Shown here: positions 45,050-55,958 of the stretch, one piece after another
Numbering within the stretch: position 1 is the stretch's first letter
Layout: every line of letters begins with the position of its first letter
Assembly: GCA_029448655.1 (NCBI GenBank)
Contig: JACCLO010000010.1
Location: 1,116,001-1,180,000 of the forward strand
Reading direction: 5' to 3'
DNA from: Wolfiporia cocos
Taxonomy: Eukaryota > Basidiomycota > Agaricomycetes > Polyporales > Phaeolaceae
Length of the DNA stretch: 64,000 bases
Program-made: the position numbers and the translations under genes
Notes under the pieces: generated by a model
Told to the model about the DNA's origin: nothing
Databases searched by the model: none
Seen by the model: the letters and a program-made list of their open reading frames with translations, nothing else

Positions 45050-45712
45050 GAGGGACTTCAGTCACTGAGATTAATTTAGCAACTGCGCTTCGTTAGCACT
45101 GCACAGTTCCCCATGTGCATATCAATCTGTAGATTAATCTACCAAATTGATAAAATGAACCGCACTAAGAGGGATCAAACTCTCAACCTCCGAACAGCAG
45201 GGCCAGCATACAAGATGTCCATGAGCTTACCACTACACCAAGGAGCAACACAGCAAGTGGGCTTCTTCATATGCTGTATACCCAACAATGAAAAATTTTC
45301 GGTCATTCAAACATTTATGTCAAGTAATTCATTGGCTTTAAGAAATTGGTCAGTTGAAGCACTAGCTACAGTAAAAGTATACTATAGTCATAATTCTACA
45401 CCCAACATAGAGCTATCAAGGCTAGGAGCTTAAAATTTGATGAAAAAGTTTTATTAGGCCGGAGTTTGGGGGAGCAAAAAGCTCTTGGTATAATTAATAT
45501 CTAGCAAATCCTTTTAGTGTAATGGTATAATTCATGTCTGCTCATTGCATTGCTACAGCTTGCAGTTCGATTCCGTCTCGCGTAACTTTTAGAAATTTAG
45601 TCAGATTAATCTGCTCAACACAGATTAATCCGGCGCTAGCTGAGCACTTGGGCAACTGCGCAGCGCTAACGAAGCGCAGTTGCTAAATTAATCTCGGTGA
45701 CTGAAACTCTAC
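45050..45712 (+). mobile_element. tRNA-bookended inverted-repeat element, divergent copy D (663 bp)
   Basis: It has the same terminal motifs as copies A-C (GAGGGACTTCAGTCA and TGACTGAAACTCTAC) and a perfect 7-bp TSD ACCATCT (45043-45049 and 45713-45719). The empty site exists in the paralog at about 22130. The inner arm sequences and both tRNA-like units differ from copies A-C. The left unit (minus, about 45157-45250) has A-box TGGTGTAGTGG and the right unit (plus, about 45505-45586) has TAGTGTAATGG with B-box AGTTCGATTCC. Each is followed by TTTT, so the architecture is kept while the tRNA sources changed. Confidence 0.85.
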
Positions 45713-45719
45713 ACCATCT

Positions 45720-46138
45720 AGCATATAGATCACCAATGTAGAGGTGCGGTAGATGTGATCTTTAAGCTCCTTATGCTAGCGAAAACAATAAAATGCAGGA
45801 CGGATTGGGAAAATTTAGCAGTTATGAGCTTAGGTGAGAATGACTATGAAGTGCAGAACATCAGCGATGAAAGGTTGAGTGGCCTTACGACCGCCTACAA
45901 TTCAACATGGCATCCAGGCCATTGTCCCACAAAAGTCATCAAGAATACGATCAGTATACAAGATGAATTGATATATATTTCAACAGTTAAAATCTATTGA
46001 GTGTAATGTACGAGAATCGAATTGGAGATTGTTGCGGTTTACTCATAACGCCATTGAGGAGGCCTGAAGGGTCCGCGGAATATATCTCATTCATCCGGCT
46101 TTCATACAGATATGGTGATGAAGATCATATCATCATTA
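45720..46138. other. Duplicated 3' flank continues
   Basis: Collinear with 22137-22620 (for example GGGTCCGCG.AAT and CATCCGGCTT at 46071 and 22568). No gene. Confidence 0.5.
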
Positions 46139-46559
46139 TCATCAGCAAAAGGCGAGATAGTAGATAAGCGTAGATAAAGTGATGTCAGACTGGTATACAT
46201 TATCAGACCGATTTAGGCCGATAAAATATGTTTTGTATTTTGACCTCTGGGAAAATACCGAGGCATCCGGTAAACTGTTGCAAAGTCACGGGTGGCATCT
46301 GGTGAACACTGGGAAACTCACAAAGGCATCTGGTGGATTGTTTCACAGTTGCAGAGGCATCTGGTGAATTGTTGCAAACTTACAAGGGCCCCCGGTGAAT
46401 GGTTTCCAATCAGCCACCAGATGCCAGGCCTGATGGTCTACCATGGGCCAGAATATATTGACTCAGGTATTATATTGGGGCAAATTGCACAGACTGATGA
46501 TAGCTACAGGGCACTCAAGGTACAGCAAATTGGGATTTAATTGGTGCACATGAATACAA

Positions 46560-46808
46560 TACACAGTAGAATCTCGCTACACCACACGCTACACCTATAT
46601 GTGCACCTCGCCGATCTCATTCGCCAGTCCACGTGATCGAGCTCGATGACACCACCCCATCCGCGCCACACTCCATCCACGCTCACACCACCAACCTTAT
46701 TCCTGAGCCCGGCTGTGCCCATCTGCATGAGCACAATGCCCCAGTCCTTGCGGCCCCACTTCCCCCAGACCGCCCATCCATTGTCGTCACCGTCATCGCC
46801 GTCGCCAC
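46560..46808. other. Short unassigned segment upstream of copia LTR
   Basis: C-rich sequence with two overlapping Pro/Thr-rich frames and no recognisable domain. It resembles 42546-42720 in composition only. Confidence 0.3.
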
Positions 46809-47067
46809 TGTTGGAAGTCGACGGGCTCGGCGCGTGATGGTGCGATCAGAGTCGCACATCGATCAGAGTCAATAGGCGGAAATGGCGGGTGCGGTGGGAG
46901 TCGGGGGGCTGATAATTGGCACGGTATGGGCAGATGAGTCACCGTTAGTATAAAATGGGATGGATTGTATGTACCTACGCCGTGCGTTTGTAACTCAGAC
47001 GAAGTCCCTGGAGTCTGAAAGGGAGCGTGTAGCCTCACGAGCAGGCGCCTTCCCGTGAATTTTGACA
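46809..47067 (+). repeat. Copia-type LTR (259 bp)
   Basis: It runs from TGTTGGAAGTC to ATTTTGACA and is homologous to the solo LTR at 21022-21284. A gag fragment follows 118 bp later, so this is the 5' LTR of a truncated element. The TATA region is GTATAAAATGG at about 46948. No 3' LTR of this element is seen. Confidence 0.75.
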
Positions 47068-47184
47068 CAAACACACCCCATACTTCATGGCTGATCTCAG
47101 TATCACAATGTCTCGCAATTACTGGTCAACTTACCTGTCTTCTACTCGTTCTCATCCTCACACATCCTCGTCAGCCTGGGCAGC

Positions 47185-47397
47185 ATGTCAGTTCCAGCAG
47201 AGAAGATTTCGAAGTTTCCCCTACTGGAAGAGGGGAATGACGCCGAATGGTCGATTTGCATGGAGGCCGAATTGATTCGGTGGGACCTGTGGGACGCCGT
47301 CATGATCGAGGAACAACCGCCGTCAGATTTGTCAGCAGCGAAGCAGGCAGAGTGGCTGGAGAAGAAAAAGGACGTGTGGGGCACCGTGGAGATGTGA
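47185..47397 (+). pseudogene. Ty1/copia Gag N-terminal fragment
   Basis: The 70-codon frame MSVPAEKISKFPLLEEGNDA EWS..MEAELIRWDLWDAVM has the pattern of the copia-type Gag N-terminus: a (K)FPLL.G.N..EW opening, then MEA.LI...LWD, then an AEW helix. It ends in TGA 12 bp before a Gypsy-B family solo LTR. Beyond that LTR (56591 onward) the frame meets further stops, so the rest of the gag-pol is lost or highly decayed. Its identity rests on motif pattern and on the LTR 5' of it. Confidence 0.65.
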
Positions 47398-47496
47398 GCG
47401 CGAGCCACGTGTTACGATTATTCGAATTTTTCAGACGCTGACAGAACTCGCTATTGGGCGAATACGGTACAGGGACTTGTTGCGCAACAAACCCCC

Positions 47497-48204
47497 TGTT
47501 ACGGGTCGAATACCCGTTCGTATATTCGAGTCGCGAATATAGATCGTTCTTCTGCACGTAGGCGTGTAGCCGTATGCAAGGCAGATACCCGTTAGATGCC
47601 TTCGGGTCCTAAGTGAAGTTCTTAGGAGATCGGTCAATATCCAATACGCGTTAGAGGATATAATCTGTTCAGATGCGAGTCTAATAGAATATAAGACTCG
47701 CCTAAGTCCGAGAAGTCAGTGTGCACTTCGAGGACTTAGTCGTTCAGTTGCTCGAGCGAGAAATACTGAGCGTAGTTTCCTACGTTTGAGAACGAGTATA
47801 AGACTTCTTGTTTATACAACAAGGTCGAGCTGAAGAGCCTCGACAGTAAGTACATGAGTTTATATACTACGTTGGGTTTTAGGGGTCAAGCCCGTCCCAG
47901 ATGTCACCGATACTATCTACGCTATAGTACCAAACGTTTGATAGGTATGTAGTGATATACCTGAGACGATAGATAGGAATGATGGTGGTTGAACACCATC
48001 TATCAGCTAATAAACGATGAACACAAAATGGTGGCAGAGTTGGATCTGCCAAAGATGAAACGCGCCCTATAGACTAGTACAACCGGGGATGCGCCCAGTA
48101 GAGTCACGAGTAGCCAGGGGAGTTGGTTGCGCAACAAGTCCCTGTATCGTATTCGTCCAATGGTGAGTTCTGTCGATATTCGAAAAATTAAAATAACTGT
48201 AACA
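47497..48204 (-). repeat. 3' LTR of Gypsy-B
   Basis: 708 bp. The inner end reads CTGTAACA where the 5' LTR has CCGTAACA. Its internal TATATAA and AGCTCGACCTT region corresponds to that in the 5' LTR. Confidence 0.95.
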
Positions 48205-48215
48205 TCAGCCCCTCT

Positions 48216-51200
48216 CTAGACATTCGTCGGCCTCGACGAATTTTCCAAGTTCCTCTCCTCAGAGTGCCTCGGCGTCCTGTTCGTTGTAGATGTCGCCGTT
48301 CCCGCTGAGGGACGGGGTCGTAGGAGTTCGCCATACGAAGTGTTGGCGGCATTCATTCTGTCGATGACCTGGTTGATTGAGCCCACAAGCTCTGCAAATA
48401 TAGTCGGGGCAGTCGAGGATCCAGTGGCTAGCGGATCCGCACTGCCGACAGGGTTGTTCAGGCGAGGGCCTCGCTGGTACCCGTAGGGAAGGGATATCTC
48501 TGAGATATTCGTTGTGTCGGTATCTCCAGTGGTGAGCGGCGCGGTGGAGGTTCCGTTGCGCCCACGTGGGTAAGGAGGCGGTGTCTCGTTCGTGCTCCCT
48601 CGCACCTCGCTCAAACTCTTCGCGGGTAATGCTCTGCACCGATGGAGATCGTCGAATAGGCGGCGTGCTATTCGCTCTTCGCTGTCGTCCTGGGGTAGCC
48701 CTAGGGCTCGTCGGGCGTGCAGGTGGTTCACGTCTCCCGTTGCCTCCCATACCAGGAATACGTGGCGTCGGGTCTCTAACTCCTGTTCGGCGGGCCCTCT
48801 GAGTCTTGGTAGGCAGTGGAAATAATACTCTATCGCCCTCCATAAAATTAAACGGCCTTGCAACTCGGCGTCGTTCGTCGGTGGTGAAAAAGCGGGCGGG
48901 TCGTGATACGTATTCGGGTTGGTTGGGAGTAGCGTGCTCGCGATCCTCGAAGTCGTTGAGCGCGTGTCGTAGTCGGGCCGTCGTGGTGGCGGCCAGTCGG
49001 TCGATAAGTCTGTCGGTGAGTAACTCGAGTCCCTCTCTCTGCGCTCTGATCTGCCCCTCCATTCGGATGAGGTCCTCGGTGATATTCTGGTACGAGCTGT
49101 AGACGTGGGTGAGATCCTGCGCGATGTCGAAGAGGGCCGTCCAGCCATCGGCTCGGCCAGCAAAAGGTCCCTCGGCCCTGTACCAGAGCAGGGCGTGTCT
49201 GATCTGTAGGTGTTGGGGGGAGTACCTCCTCTGCGGCGTACCTCTCGGTCGTCCTTCCCTGTGACCCGCATCGCTGTGAGGGGTCGGAGCGCGGCGAGGG
49301 AGTTGGTGGCGAGTCGTCGACATACTATTACTGTTCGGTTTTCGAGTGTTGGGGCTGTCCTGACTCTCGTCCTGTGGTAGTCTTTTATCATCTCCTTGGA
49401 GTGTTCCAAATTTCCCTCGTCTTCCCATGAGTTGTCGGCTGTAGCATAGCCTTTCCACTTGACAAAGTACTGATGCTTCTTTCCTCGCCATATGTCAGCC
49501 AAGATAGCTTCGACTTCGTATTCCTCCTGTCCCTTGATGATATCAGGTGGCGGCCATAGGTAATTGGGTCCGTGCACCCTTGTTTCTTTGAATGGTTTTA
49601 GTAAGGCAGCGTGGAATACCGGATGAATTTTCCAGTTCGCCGGTAACTGCAACCGGTATGTCGTGGGTCCCATCTTTTCTGTGATGGTGAAGGGTCCTTC
49701 CCTTTTTGGTGCTAGCTTGTTAGATTCGTAGGGGATAGTTAGGTTCTTTGCGTCGAGCCAAACCTTGTCTCCTTTCTCGAGCTTCGGTAATTCTTGGAGG
49801 AAACGTCCCGCCATTCTTTTCTGAGCTAGTTCGTGCGCGATGAATGCCATCTTTCGCGCCTCCTTGATCTTTTTGATCCTGTCGACTGCTGCCGGGACGT
49901 TTCCTACCCTGTCGTAGTCTGGGAATCCCCTTGGAATATAACCCAAGATTATTTCAAGGGGCGCAGGTCGGTTTTCGGTTCGCTTGGTGTTGTGCGCAAA
50001 TTCGACATCAGGTAGTCGTTGTACCCATTGGAAAGGGTCGTTCATGCAATAGATACGAAGGTACACTTCGATCTGTTGATTCATTCTTTCCGTTTGTCCG
50101 TCGGTCTGTGGATGGTACGCCGTACTCATCGCAGATTCCGTTCCCTGCAGCTTGCATAATTCCTTGAACAGTTTCGATGCGAACTGCGGTCCCCTGTCTG
50201 AAATGATCTTTCGGGGAATGCCGTATTGTGAGTATATCTTTCGATGGAATATTTCTGCGGCCCCTTCGCTCGTGATTGTTCTGTCGCATGGGGTGAGAGA
50301 GATGGCCTTGGATAGGCCATGGTCGACGATCACCATCATGGAGTCATACTTTCCGACTCTTGGCAGGTCGGTGACAAAATCAACCGAGCACTGTGAGAAT
50401 GGGAGGGCGTCCTCTCGTGTCGGTATTGGTTGTAAAGGGGGTTTTAGCGGGTTTCTATCAGGTTTCATCTGTTGACAGATTGCACAGCCCCGGACATATT
50501 CCGCTATCATTGTTCTCATGTCGGGCCACCAGAAATGGGTCGTAACCTGTATCGTCGTACCCCAGATCCCAGGGTGTCCAGCCGGGATCGAGTCGTGGTA
50601 TTTTGAGATGACGTCCCGTCGAAGACCCTCATCTTTTGGCACGTACATCCTGCCCTTGTAGAGCAATATTCCGTCTGTTTGCTGCCAATCATCTGCGACG
50701 GTTTTCGCGGGGAACTCGTCCGTGCCTTCTAGGGCGCGGATCACCTGTTCCGCAGATTCATCTTGATTGTTGGCGCTTTTGATTCGATCAATGATCAAAA
50801 TCTGGATTGCATGGACTACGAGCTCATCTGGAATCATGGTTATTCCCTCGTTGTCTTCGTTACTTTCGTCAAGGTGATACAGCCTAGAAAGTGTGTCGGC
50901 CATGACCAGTTTTCTTCCGGGGACGTGTTGTAATTTCAGGTCGAATTGCGAAAGGAATAGATGCTATCTCGCTTGTCGCCGATTTAGGTGCTGTGCGCTT
51001 CTCCAGTACGTCAGGTTCTGATGATCGCTTCGGATCAAGATCCGATGCGGTGCTCCTTCTAACAGGTGCCGCCATTCTTCTAGTGCTCGGACTATTCCGA
51101 GTAGTTTGCGATCGTAGATTTCGTAGTTCCGTTCTGTGGATGTCAGGGATTGTGAGAGATATCCCACTGGCCGTTCACGCCCCGTTTCATCTGTCTGTTT

Positions 51201-53270
51201 TAGCACTGCCCCTGTGGCAAACTGAGATGCGTCTGTTTCGAGGATGAATGGTTTCTCCTTGTCTGGCGTTCCTAGTGCGGGCGCCGCTGTGAATGCCTGC
51301 TTCATGAAGTCGAACGCCTTTTGTTCTTTATCCATCCACTGGAATCCTGTCCCTGTGACCGTTTTTGTGAGATCTACCAGGGGTCGGGCGTGCGTTGAGT
51401 AGTGATCGATAAATTTCCGATAGAAGTTCGCAAATCCTAGGAAGGATCTGACTTCCTTGAGATTTCGGGGAGTCGGCCACTCTTTAATTCCGTTGAGTTT
51501 TGCTGGGTCCATCTGGATATTTCCTGGGGTGATGACCAGCCCCAGAAATTCGACTCTGTCGACGCCGAAGGCGCATTTTTCAGGTTTCACAAAGAGATGG
51601 TTATCCACCAGTCTCTGAAGGATCCGTCGCTCCCGTTCCTTGTGTGTTTTCTCGTCTTCTGAGAAAATAAGTATGTCGTCCATGTAAACAAGCACCCATC
51701 CTTCGAGGATTTCTTCTTTCAAGATTTCATTCATCATCGCCTGAAAGGTCCCGGGTGCGTTGCATAATCCGAAAAACATAACTGTGGGCTCGTATAGCCC
51801 CCGGTTTGTTTTAAAGGCTGCTTTCCATTCGTCCCCTGCCTTGATTCGAACGTTATTGTATCCTGCTCTGAGGTCCATCTTTGTAAAGATTTTCGCTCCC
51901 TTTAGCTTTTCCAGGAGTTCCGAGATAAGTGGCAGGGGATAAACGTTCTTTATTGTCCCTTCGTTCAGATATCGATAATCTTGACATGGCCGCAGGCCGT
52001 TGTCTTTCTTTGGGACAAAAAAGAAGGGTGACGCCATCGGGGATTTTGAAGGGACTATGAATCCCTTGGCCAGGTTTTCTTTCAAGAATTCGTCCAGTGC
52101 TTGTTGCTCTTTTGGTGACAGTGCGTAGACTTTGCAATCTCTCGGCACGAAGTCGGGTTTTAATTCAATTGCATGGTCCCATGGTCTTGATGGGGGAAAC
52201 GCTGCTGCGGACTCCTTGCTGAATACTTTTGCGAAGTCCAATAGGTGTTTCGGGACCATCTCCTCGATTGTTTTTTCTGGTTCAGGAGCTTTCTGTGCGA
52301 ATTCTTGGGACTTCGTTAATGCTTTTCTGACAGCATTAATGATCTGTATCTTTGTCCGGAATTTTCTTTTTGTCTCCCCTTTCCTCCCTATAATCCTCGG
52401 GTTATCTTTTACAAAGCGTCGGATTGCTTCGTATTCGTCGGGGGTGTATAATCATTGGGCTGTTTCTTCTGGTTGGTCTGTTGACCCAAACCCTTTCTCC
52501 CCTCGTTCTGTTTCATCTAGGTCTTTGACCTCTACGATGTCGGGGGTGAGGTGTCGTTCGAATATTATCTGGGCTATTCGCATGCCCGGGATAATTCTAT
52601 GTGCTTTGTCTGAATAGTTGAAGACGATAGCTCCAACGTCTCCTCGGTAGTCCGAGTCTATGACTCCGGCTTGTACTACCAATCCGTGTCTGAGGGTGTT
52701 GCCTGATCGTCCGGCCAACCTTCCATACGATCCTTTCGGGATCTTCATTTTTACTCCTGTGGAGACGAGTTTCCATCCTCCGGCGGGGACCTCGGTTTCT
52801 TCTGCGGCATAAAGGTCGTATCCTGCGGCTTCTTGGGTTCCCCTTGTTGGAATTTTTCCTTCTGGGGCAACTACAATTTCTACCGTGTCCATTCGGATCG
52901 TGGTTTCCTGTTTCTTTTCCTCTGCCCCTAGTATTGATCGTACATCGACTGTTTGGTCTTTCCAGTTGATTGTGGGGTTTTCGTCTTTTAGCCATCCATA
53001 CCCTAGAATCATATTTTCTGTTCCGATCGATCCTACTAGGAATCGGACTTTTCGCGTTTTCTGGGTCTTTGGATATCGTAGGAGTATGGTGGCTTCTCGA
53101 TCTATTCACCCATCTTTGTTTTCTGTTCCGTCAACGTTTTTGACGATAATCGGGTTCTTCAGGGGTTGTGTGGGCACTTTGTATTTCTCTACCACTCTGC
53201 TGTGGATCAGGTTCGACATCGCTCCTGAGTCGATTAGTGCATTGCACTTCACGGGTTTTGCCAGCGTCAT
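48216..53270 (-). pseudogene. Pol polyprotein of Gypsy-B: protease-dUTPase-RT-RNase H-integrase-chromodomain (three internal stops)
   Basis: A single frame runs from ATG 53270 (aligned with the Gypsy-A start) to 48216. It is interrupted only by TGA 53106-53108, TGA 52452-52454 and TAG 50964-50966 (TGG in Gypsy-A). Protease: ALIDSGAMSNLIH. dUTPase (about 52880-52480): AAGYDLYAA, GRLAGRSG, GVIDSDYRGDV, GMRIAQIIF and RGEKGFGSTD. RT (52259-51300) has VYMDDILIF. RNase H has [12 protein letters not shown] and SDHQNL. Integrase has an HHCC finger (KYHDSIPAGHPG..CAICQ), CSVDFVTDL, ISDRGPQF and QTERMNQQIE. Then come the GPF motif, the chromodomain YFVKWKGYATADNSWEDEGNL and a ~370-residue C-terminal extension overlapping ORF3. 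The extension includes a helical stretch (48624-48851) that is also conserved in Gypsy-A. Confidence 0.92.
48259..49323 (-). CDS. ORF3 of Gypsy-B, overlapping pol; coiled-coil plus two zinc knuckles
   Basis: An intact 354-codon frame on the minus strand begins MSTTRHQLPRRAPTPHSDAG. The ATG at 49323 is chosen because it aligns with the MST start of Gypsy-A ORF3; the frame itself is open from 49491. Features are a RHALLWYR segment, a helical LTHVYSSYQNITEDLIRMEG region predicted to coil, RPFNFMEGDR, a Pro/Arg-rich middle, SVQSITREEFERG, a W/H-rich helix, then zinc knuckles CRQCGSASHWILDC and CRACGLNQPGHRQNEC, ending DAEAL. The whole frame lies inside the pol frame (offset +2), which is also open. 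The function is unknown; nucleic-acid binding is inferred from the knuckles. Translation could use reinitiation, frameshifting or a subgenomic RNA, and no clear signal is seen. Confidence 0.7.
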   Translation of the reverse strand: MSTTRHQLPRRAPTPHSDAGHREGRPRGTPQRRYSPQHLQIRHALLWYRAEGPFAGRADGWTALFDIAQDLTHVYSSYQNITEDLIRMEGQIRAQREGLELLTDRLIDRLAATTTARLRHALNDFEDREHATPNQPEYVSRPARFFTTDERRRVARPFNFMEGDRVLFPLPTKTQRARRTGVRDPTPRIPGMGGNGRREPPARPTSPRATPGRQRRANSTPPIRRSPSVQSITREEFERGAREHERDTASLPTWAQRNLHRAAHHWRYRHNEYLRDIPSLRVPARPSPEQPCRQCGSASHWILDCPDYICRACGLNQPGHRQNECRQHFVWRTPTTPSLSGNGDIYNEQDAEAL

Positions 53271-53360
53271 GATTACCGGGATGAAGAGGGATCGATTCTT
53301 CTCGAACGAGGTAATTACATGCGCTGCTTTCTCGGAGGGTAAGACCGTGGGCTTCCCTCC

Positions 53361-55219
53361 TAGGCAAAATCCTGTTCTTCTACGAGCCGTGCTAGGAGCT
53401 CGGGGTTCTTGGCTTTCAGGGCCCTAATCGCTGTGACCGCTCTGTTCGCGGTGATGTATTCAGTCTCTTCTTCAGAGACTTCTTCGATGCGAGCTTCTTG
53501 CTCGGTTTCTTCTTCTTCAGTCTTTCAAGTAGTCCGCCTAGGGCGGGCTGGCTTCCTTGGTCTCTTCGGGCAATCTCGCGACATATGCCCTGGCTGATGG
53601 CAGGTGAAACACTTGCCCTTCTTGATGTGATCGTCCCTTTCCTGGGTGGTCATTCGATCTACATCCATCGCATTCAGATCTTTCGGTGCGGTCGTCTGAG
53701 GAGCACTAGTGCGTCCGTTATTCTGGTTCGAGGCTTGCCAAGCCTTCTTCTTGATAAACGGCTTATCCCGTTTCAAGAATATCTTGTACGTATTTTCATA
53801 GTACGAGGCAGCGGACTGCCATTCGTCAATGGTTGCCGGCAGCGGCCGTACACCGATGATATATCGGGTCGTGTGTTCGGGTAACCCTTTCTCGAAGAGG
53901 GTTATGAGCAACGCATTTCCGTCCGCGCTGTATCGATCGTACTGGGCCTTTCCGGCCAAGTTGTTGAATTCGGTGATATAATCACCGATGTCCTTTCTGT
54001 CCTGGGCTACTTCCAGGATTTTCTTCCGTGCCTTCTGTACCTCTTCGATGGCTCCGAAGGCCTTCTGAAAGTCTGCATCGAATTGTGCGAGACTAGGCGG
54101 GAAGAATCGTTTTGTCAGGGGGTTCGTATAAACCCGGTGATAGTTCTGTTTCCATTGGCCCGTCTTCCCCTTGTTCGAAATATAAGAGAGGATAAAGATC
54201 ACTCTCTGAACGTCATTTTGGAACGACGTTTCGTACATCGTAAACCAGGAATTGCACTGGTTTATGAAGTTCTGCATGTCGGATCGTTCCCCGTCGAATA
54301 CGTCTGGGGGGTTGATCTTTATCATCGGGGGTCGATAGTACGGGTTCGGCGCCGGAGGTTGAGGCTGCGGCGCATTCGGTGGTGGAGGGCCTCCTGGGGG
54401 TCCTCCTCCTCCTGGGTATCCTCCACCCGGGTTTCCTGGATTTCCTCCGGGGTTCCCTGGGTTTCCTCCTCCAGGGTTTCCTCCTCCGGGGTTCGTGGGG
54501 GTTCCTCCTCTGAGTCCTCCAGGAGGGGGGGCATTTCCTCCTCCGAGTCCGAAGTTTCCTCCCAATCCTCCTCCGCTTGTACCTGCGGAGGTTTGTCCAA
54601 ATAGGCCTGAAGGCCACGTTCCTGGGTTTGTCGTTCCCATTCCTCCGCTTGGGCTAGTCCAAGACGGATTTCCTCCGCTACCCATTCCGAGTGCGTTCTG
54701 TGGGGGGTTTCCAAAGAGGTCTGTTCCTCCAGCCATAGACCCAATCCCACTCTGCGCAAAAGCAGATATAAATCCTGGAGGGTCCTGTCCTCCGGTCTGG
54801 CTGTTATCTGTTCCTGTAAAGTTTCCAGGATTTCTCCCATCATCTCCGATGCGCTCAATTCCTGCCATTCCTGTGGCGCCCGAAGGCTGATTCGTATTTC
54901 CATCGGCATCGGAGGTTCTGTTGATGGTTTTGTTTTCGGTCAACGTTGCGGTTGACATCGGAGGGATTTCTCCGAATCGTTCGAACGCTTCACGCGTTAT
55001 TTCCCAAGCGGTCGTTCTTGCGGAGGGGTATACTTGTACCCACTTCGATGCCCTATCTTCTCTGTGGATGACAACAATTCCTCCGCGGTTACGGAAGGCT
55101 CCAATGGTGTCAGTCCACTCGTATCGGTTGAGTCTGTAGACTCCCTGAATGTCCTCGGGCGAGAGTTCAATCAGTCGTGCTGGGAATTCTGGTCCAAATA
55201 TCATATGCCCTTGCACCAT
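53361..55219 (-). pseudogene. Gag of Gypsy-B (one internal stop)
   Basis: The open part is 564 aa from ATG 55219 (an alternative, MIFGPEF, is at 55204) to TGA 53525-53527. The frame resumes as an acidic tail (EEEETEQEARIEEV...) to TAG 53361-53363, matching the true end of Gypsy-A Gag. Features are an N-terminal FPARLIELSPEDIQ domain with WVQVYPS, a Gly/Pro/Asn-rich repeat tract (54400-54540), a capsid-like helical region from PPMIKINPPDVFDGE to YENTYKIFLK, and one zinc knuckle CFTCHQPGHMSRDC (53570-53611). Two longish reverse-frame ORFs across the Gly-rich tract are compositional shadows. The pol frame is -1 relative to gag, as in Gypsy-A. Confidence 0.9.
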
Positions 55220-55238
55220 GGTAGGTGAGGGAGTGATA

Positions 55239-55249
55239 AGCTCGACCTT
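55239..55249 (-). promoter_or_regulatory. Self-complementary primer-binding site of Gypsy-B
   Basis: On the minus strand AAGGTCGAGCT lies one base inside the 5' LTR end. It is the exact complement of AGCTCGACCTT in the LTR, which is about 34 bp downstream of TATATAA. This is the same 11-nt rule as in Gypsy-A, although the surrounding LTR sequences have diverged. Confidence 0.7.
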
Positions 55250-55250
55250 C

Positions 55251-55958
55251 TGTTACGGGTCGAATACCCGTTCGTATATTCGAGTCGCGAATATAGATCG
55301 TTCTTCTGCACGTAGGCGTGTAGCCGTATGCAAGGCAAATACCCGTTAGATGCCTTCGGGTCCTAAGTGAAGTTCTTAGGAGATCGGTCAATATCCAATA
55401 CGCGTTAGAGGATATAATCTGTTCAGATGCGAGTCTAATAGAATATAAGACTCGCCTAAGTCCGAGAAGTCAGTGTGCACTTCGAGGACTTAGTCGTTCA
55501 GTTGCTCGAGCGAGAAATACTGAGCGTAGTTTCCTACGTTTGAGAACGAGTATAAGACTTCTTGTTTATACAACAAGGTCGAGCTGAAGAGCCTCGACAG
55601 TAAGTACATGAGTTTATATACTACGTTGGGTTTTAGGGGTCAAGCCCGTCCCAGATGTCACCGATACTATCTACGCTATAGTACCAAACGTTTGATAGGT
55701 ATGTAGTGATATACCTGAGACGATAGATAGGAATGATGGTGGTTGAACACCATCTATCAGCTAATAAACGATGAACACAAAATGGTGGCAGAGTTGGATC
55801 TGCCAAAGATGAAACGCGCCCTATAGACTAGTACAACCGGGGATGCGCCCAGTAGAGTCACGAGTAGCCAGGGGAGTTGGTTGCGCAACAAGTCCCTGTA
55901 TCGTATTCGTCCAATGGTGAGTTCTGTCGATATTTGAAAAATTAAAATAACCGTAACA
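55251..55958 (-). repeat. 5' LTR of Gypsy-B
   Basis: 708 bp; on the minus strand it starts TGTTACGG and ends CCCGTAACA. It contains a palindromic CGGGTCGAATACCCG near the inner end, a hairpin-forming ATTCGCGACTCGAAT region, and the TATA/start region. Confidence 0.95.

Larger units (their letters stand above)
47497..55958 (-). mobile_element. Full-length Ty3/gypsy chromovirus, Gypsy-B (8462 bp)
   Basis: Both LTRs are exactly 708 bp and nearly identical (about three differences noticed). The 5-bp TSD is CCCCC at 47492-47496 and 55959-55963. The minus-strand order is LTR, primer-binding site, gag, pol, ORF3, polypurine tract (AGAGAGGGGCTGA, 48205-48217), LTR. It inserted, in opposite orientation, into an older LTR of its own family. 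Pol carries four premature or unexpected stops, yet ORF3 is fully open. Young LTRs with several stops imply that it was mobilised by proteins supplied in trans or that mutation has been fast. Confidence 0.95.

Noticed and set aside
54213..54909. Alternative-frame ORFs across the Gly/Pro-rich part of Gypsy-B gag
   Set aside because: Simple-sequence GGT/CCT repeats leave several frames open. These frames have no counterpart of similar sequence in Gypsy-A beyond composition.
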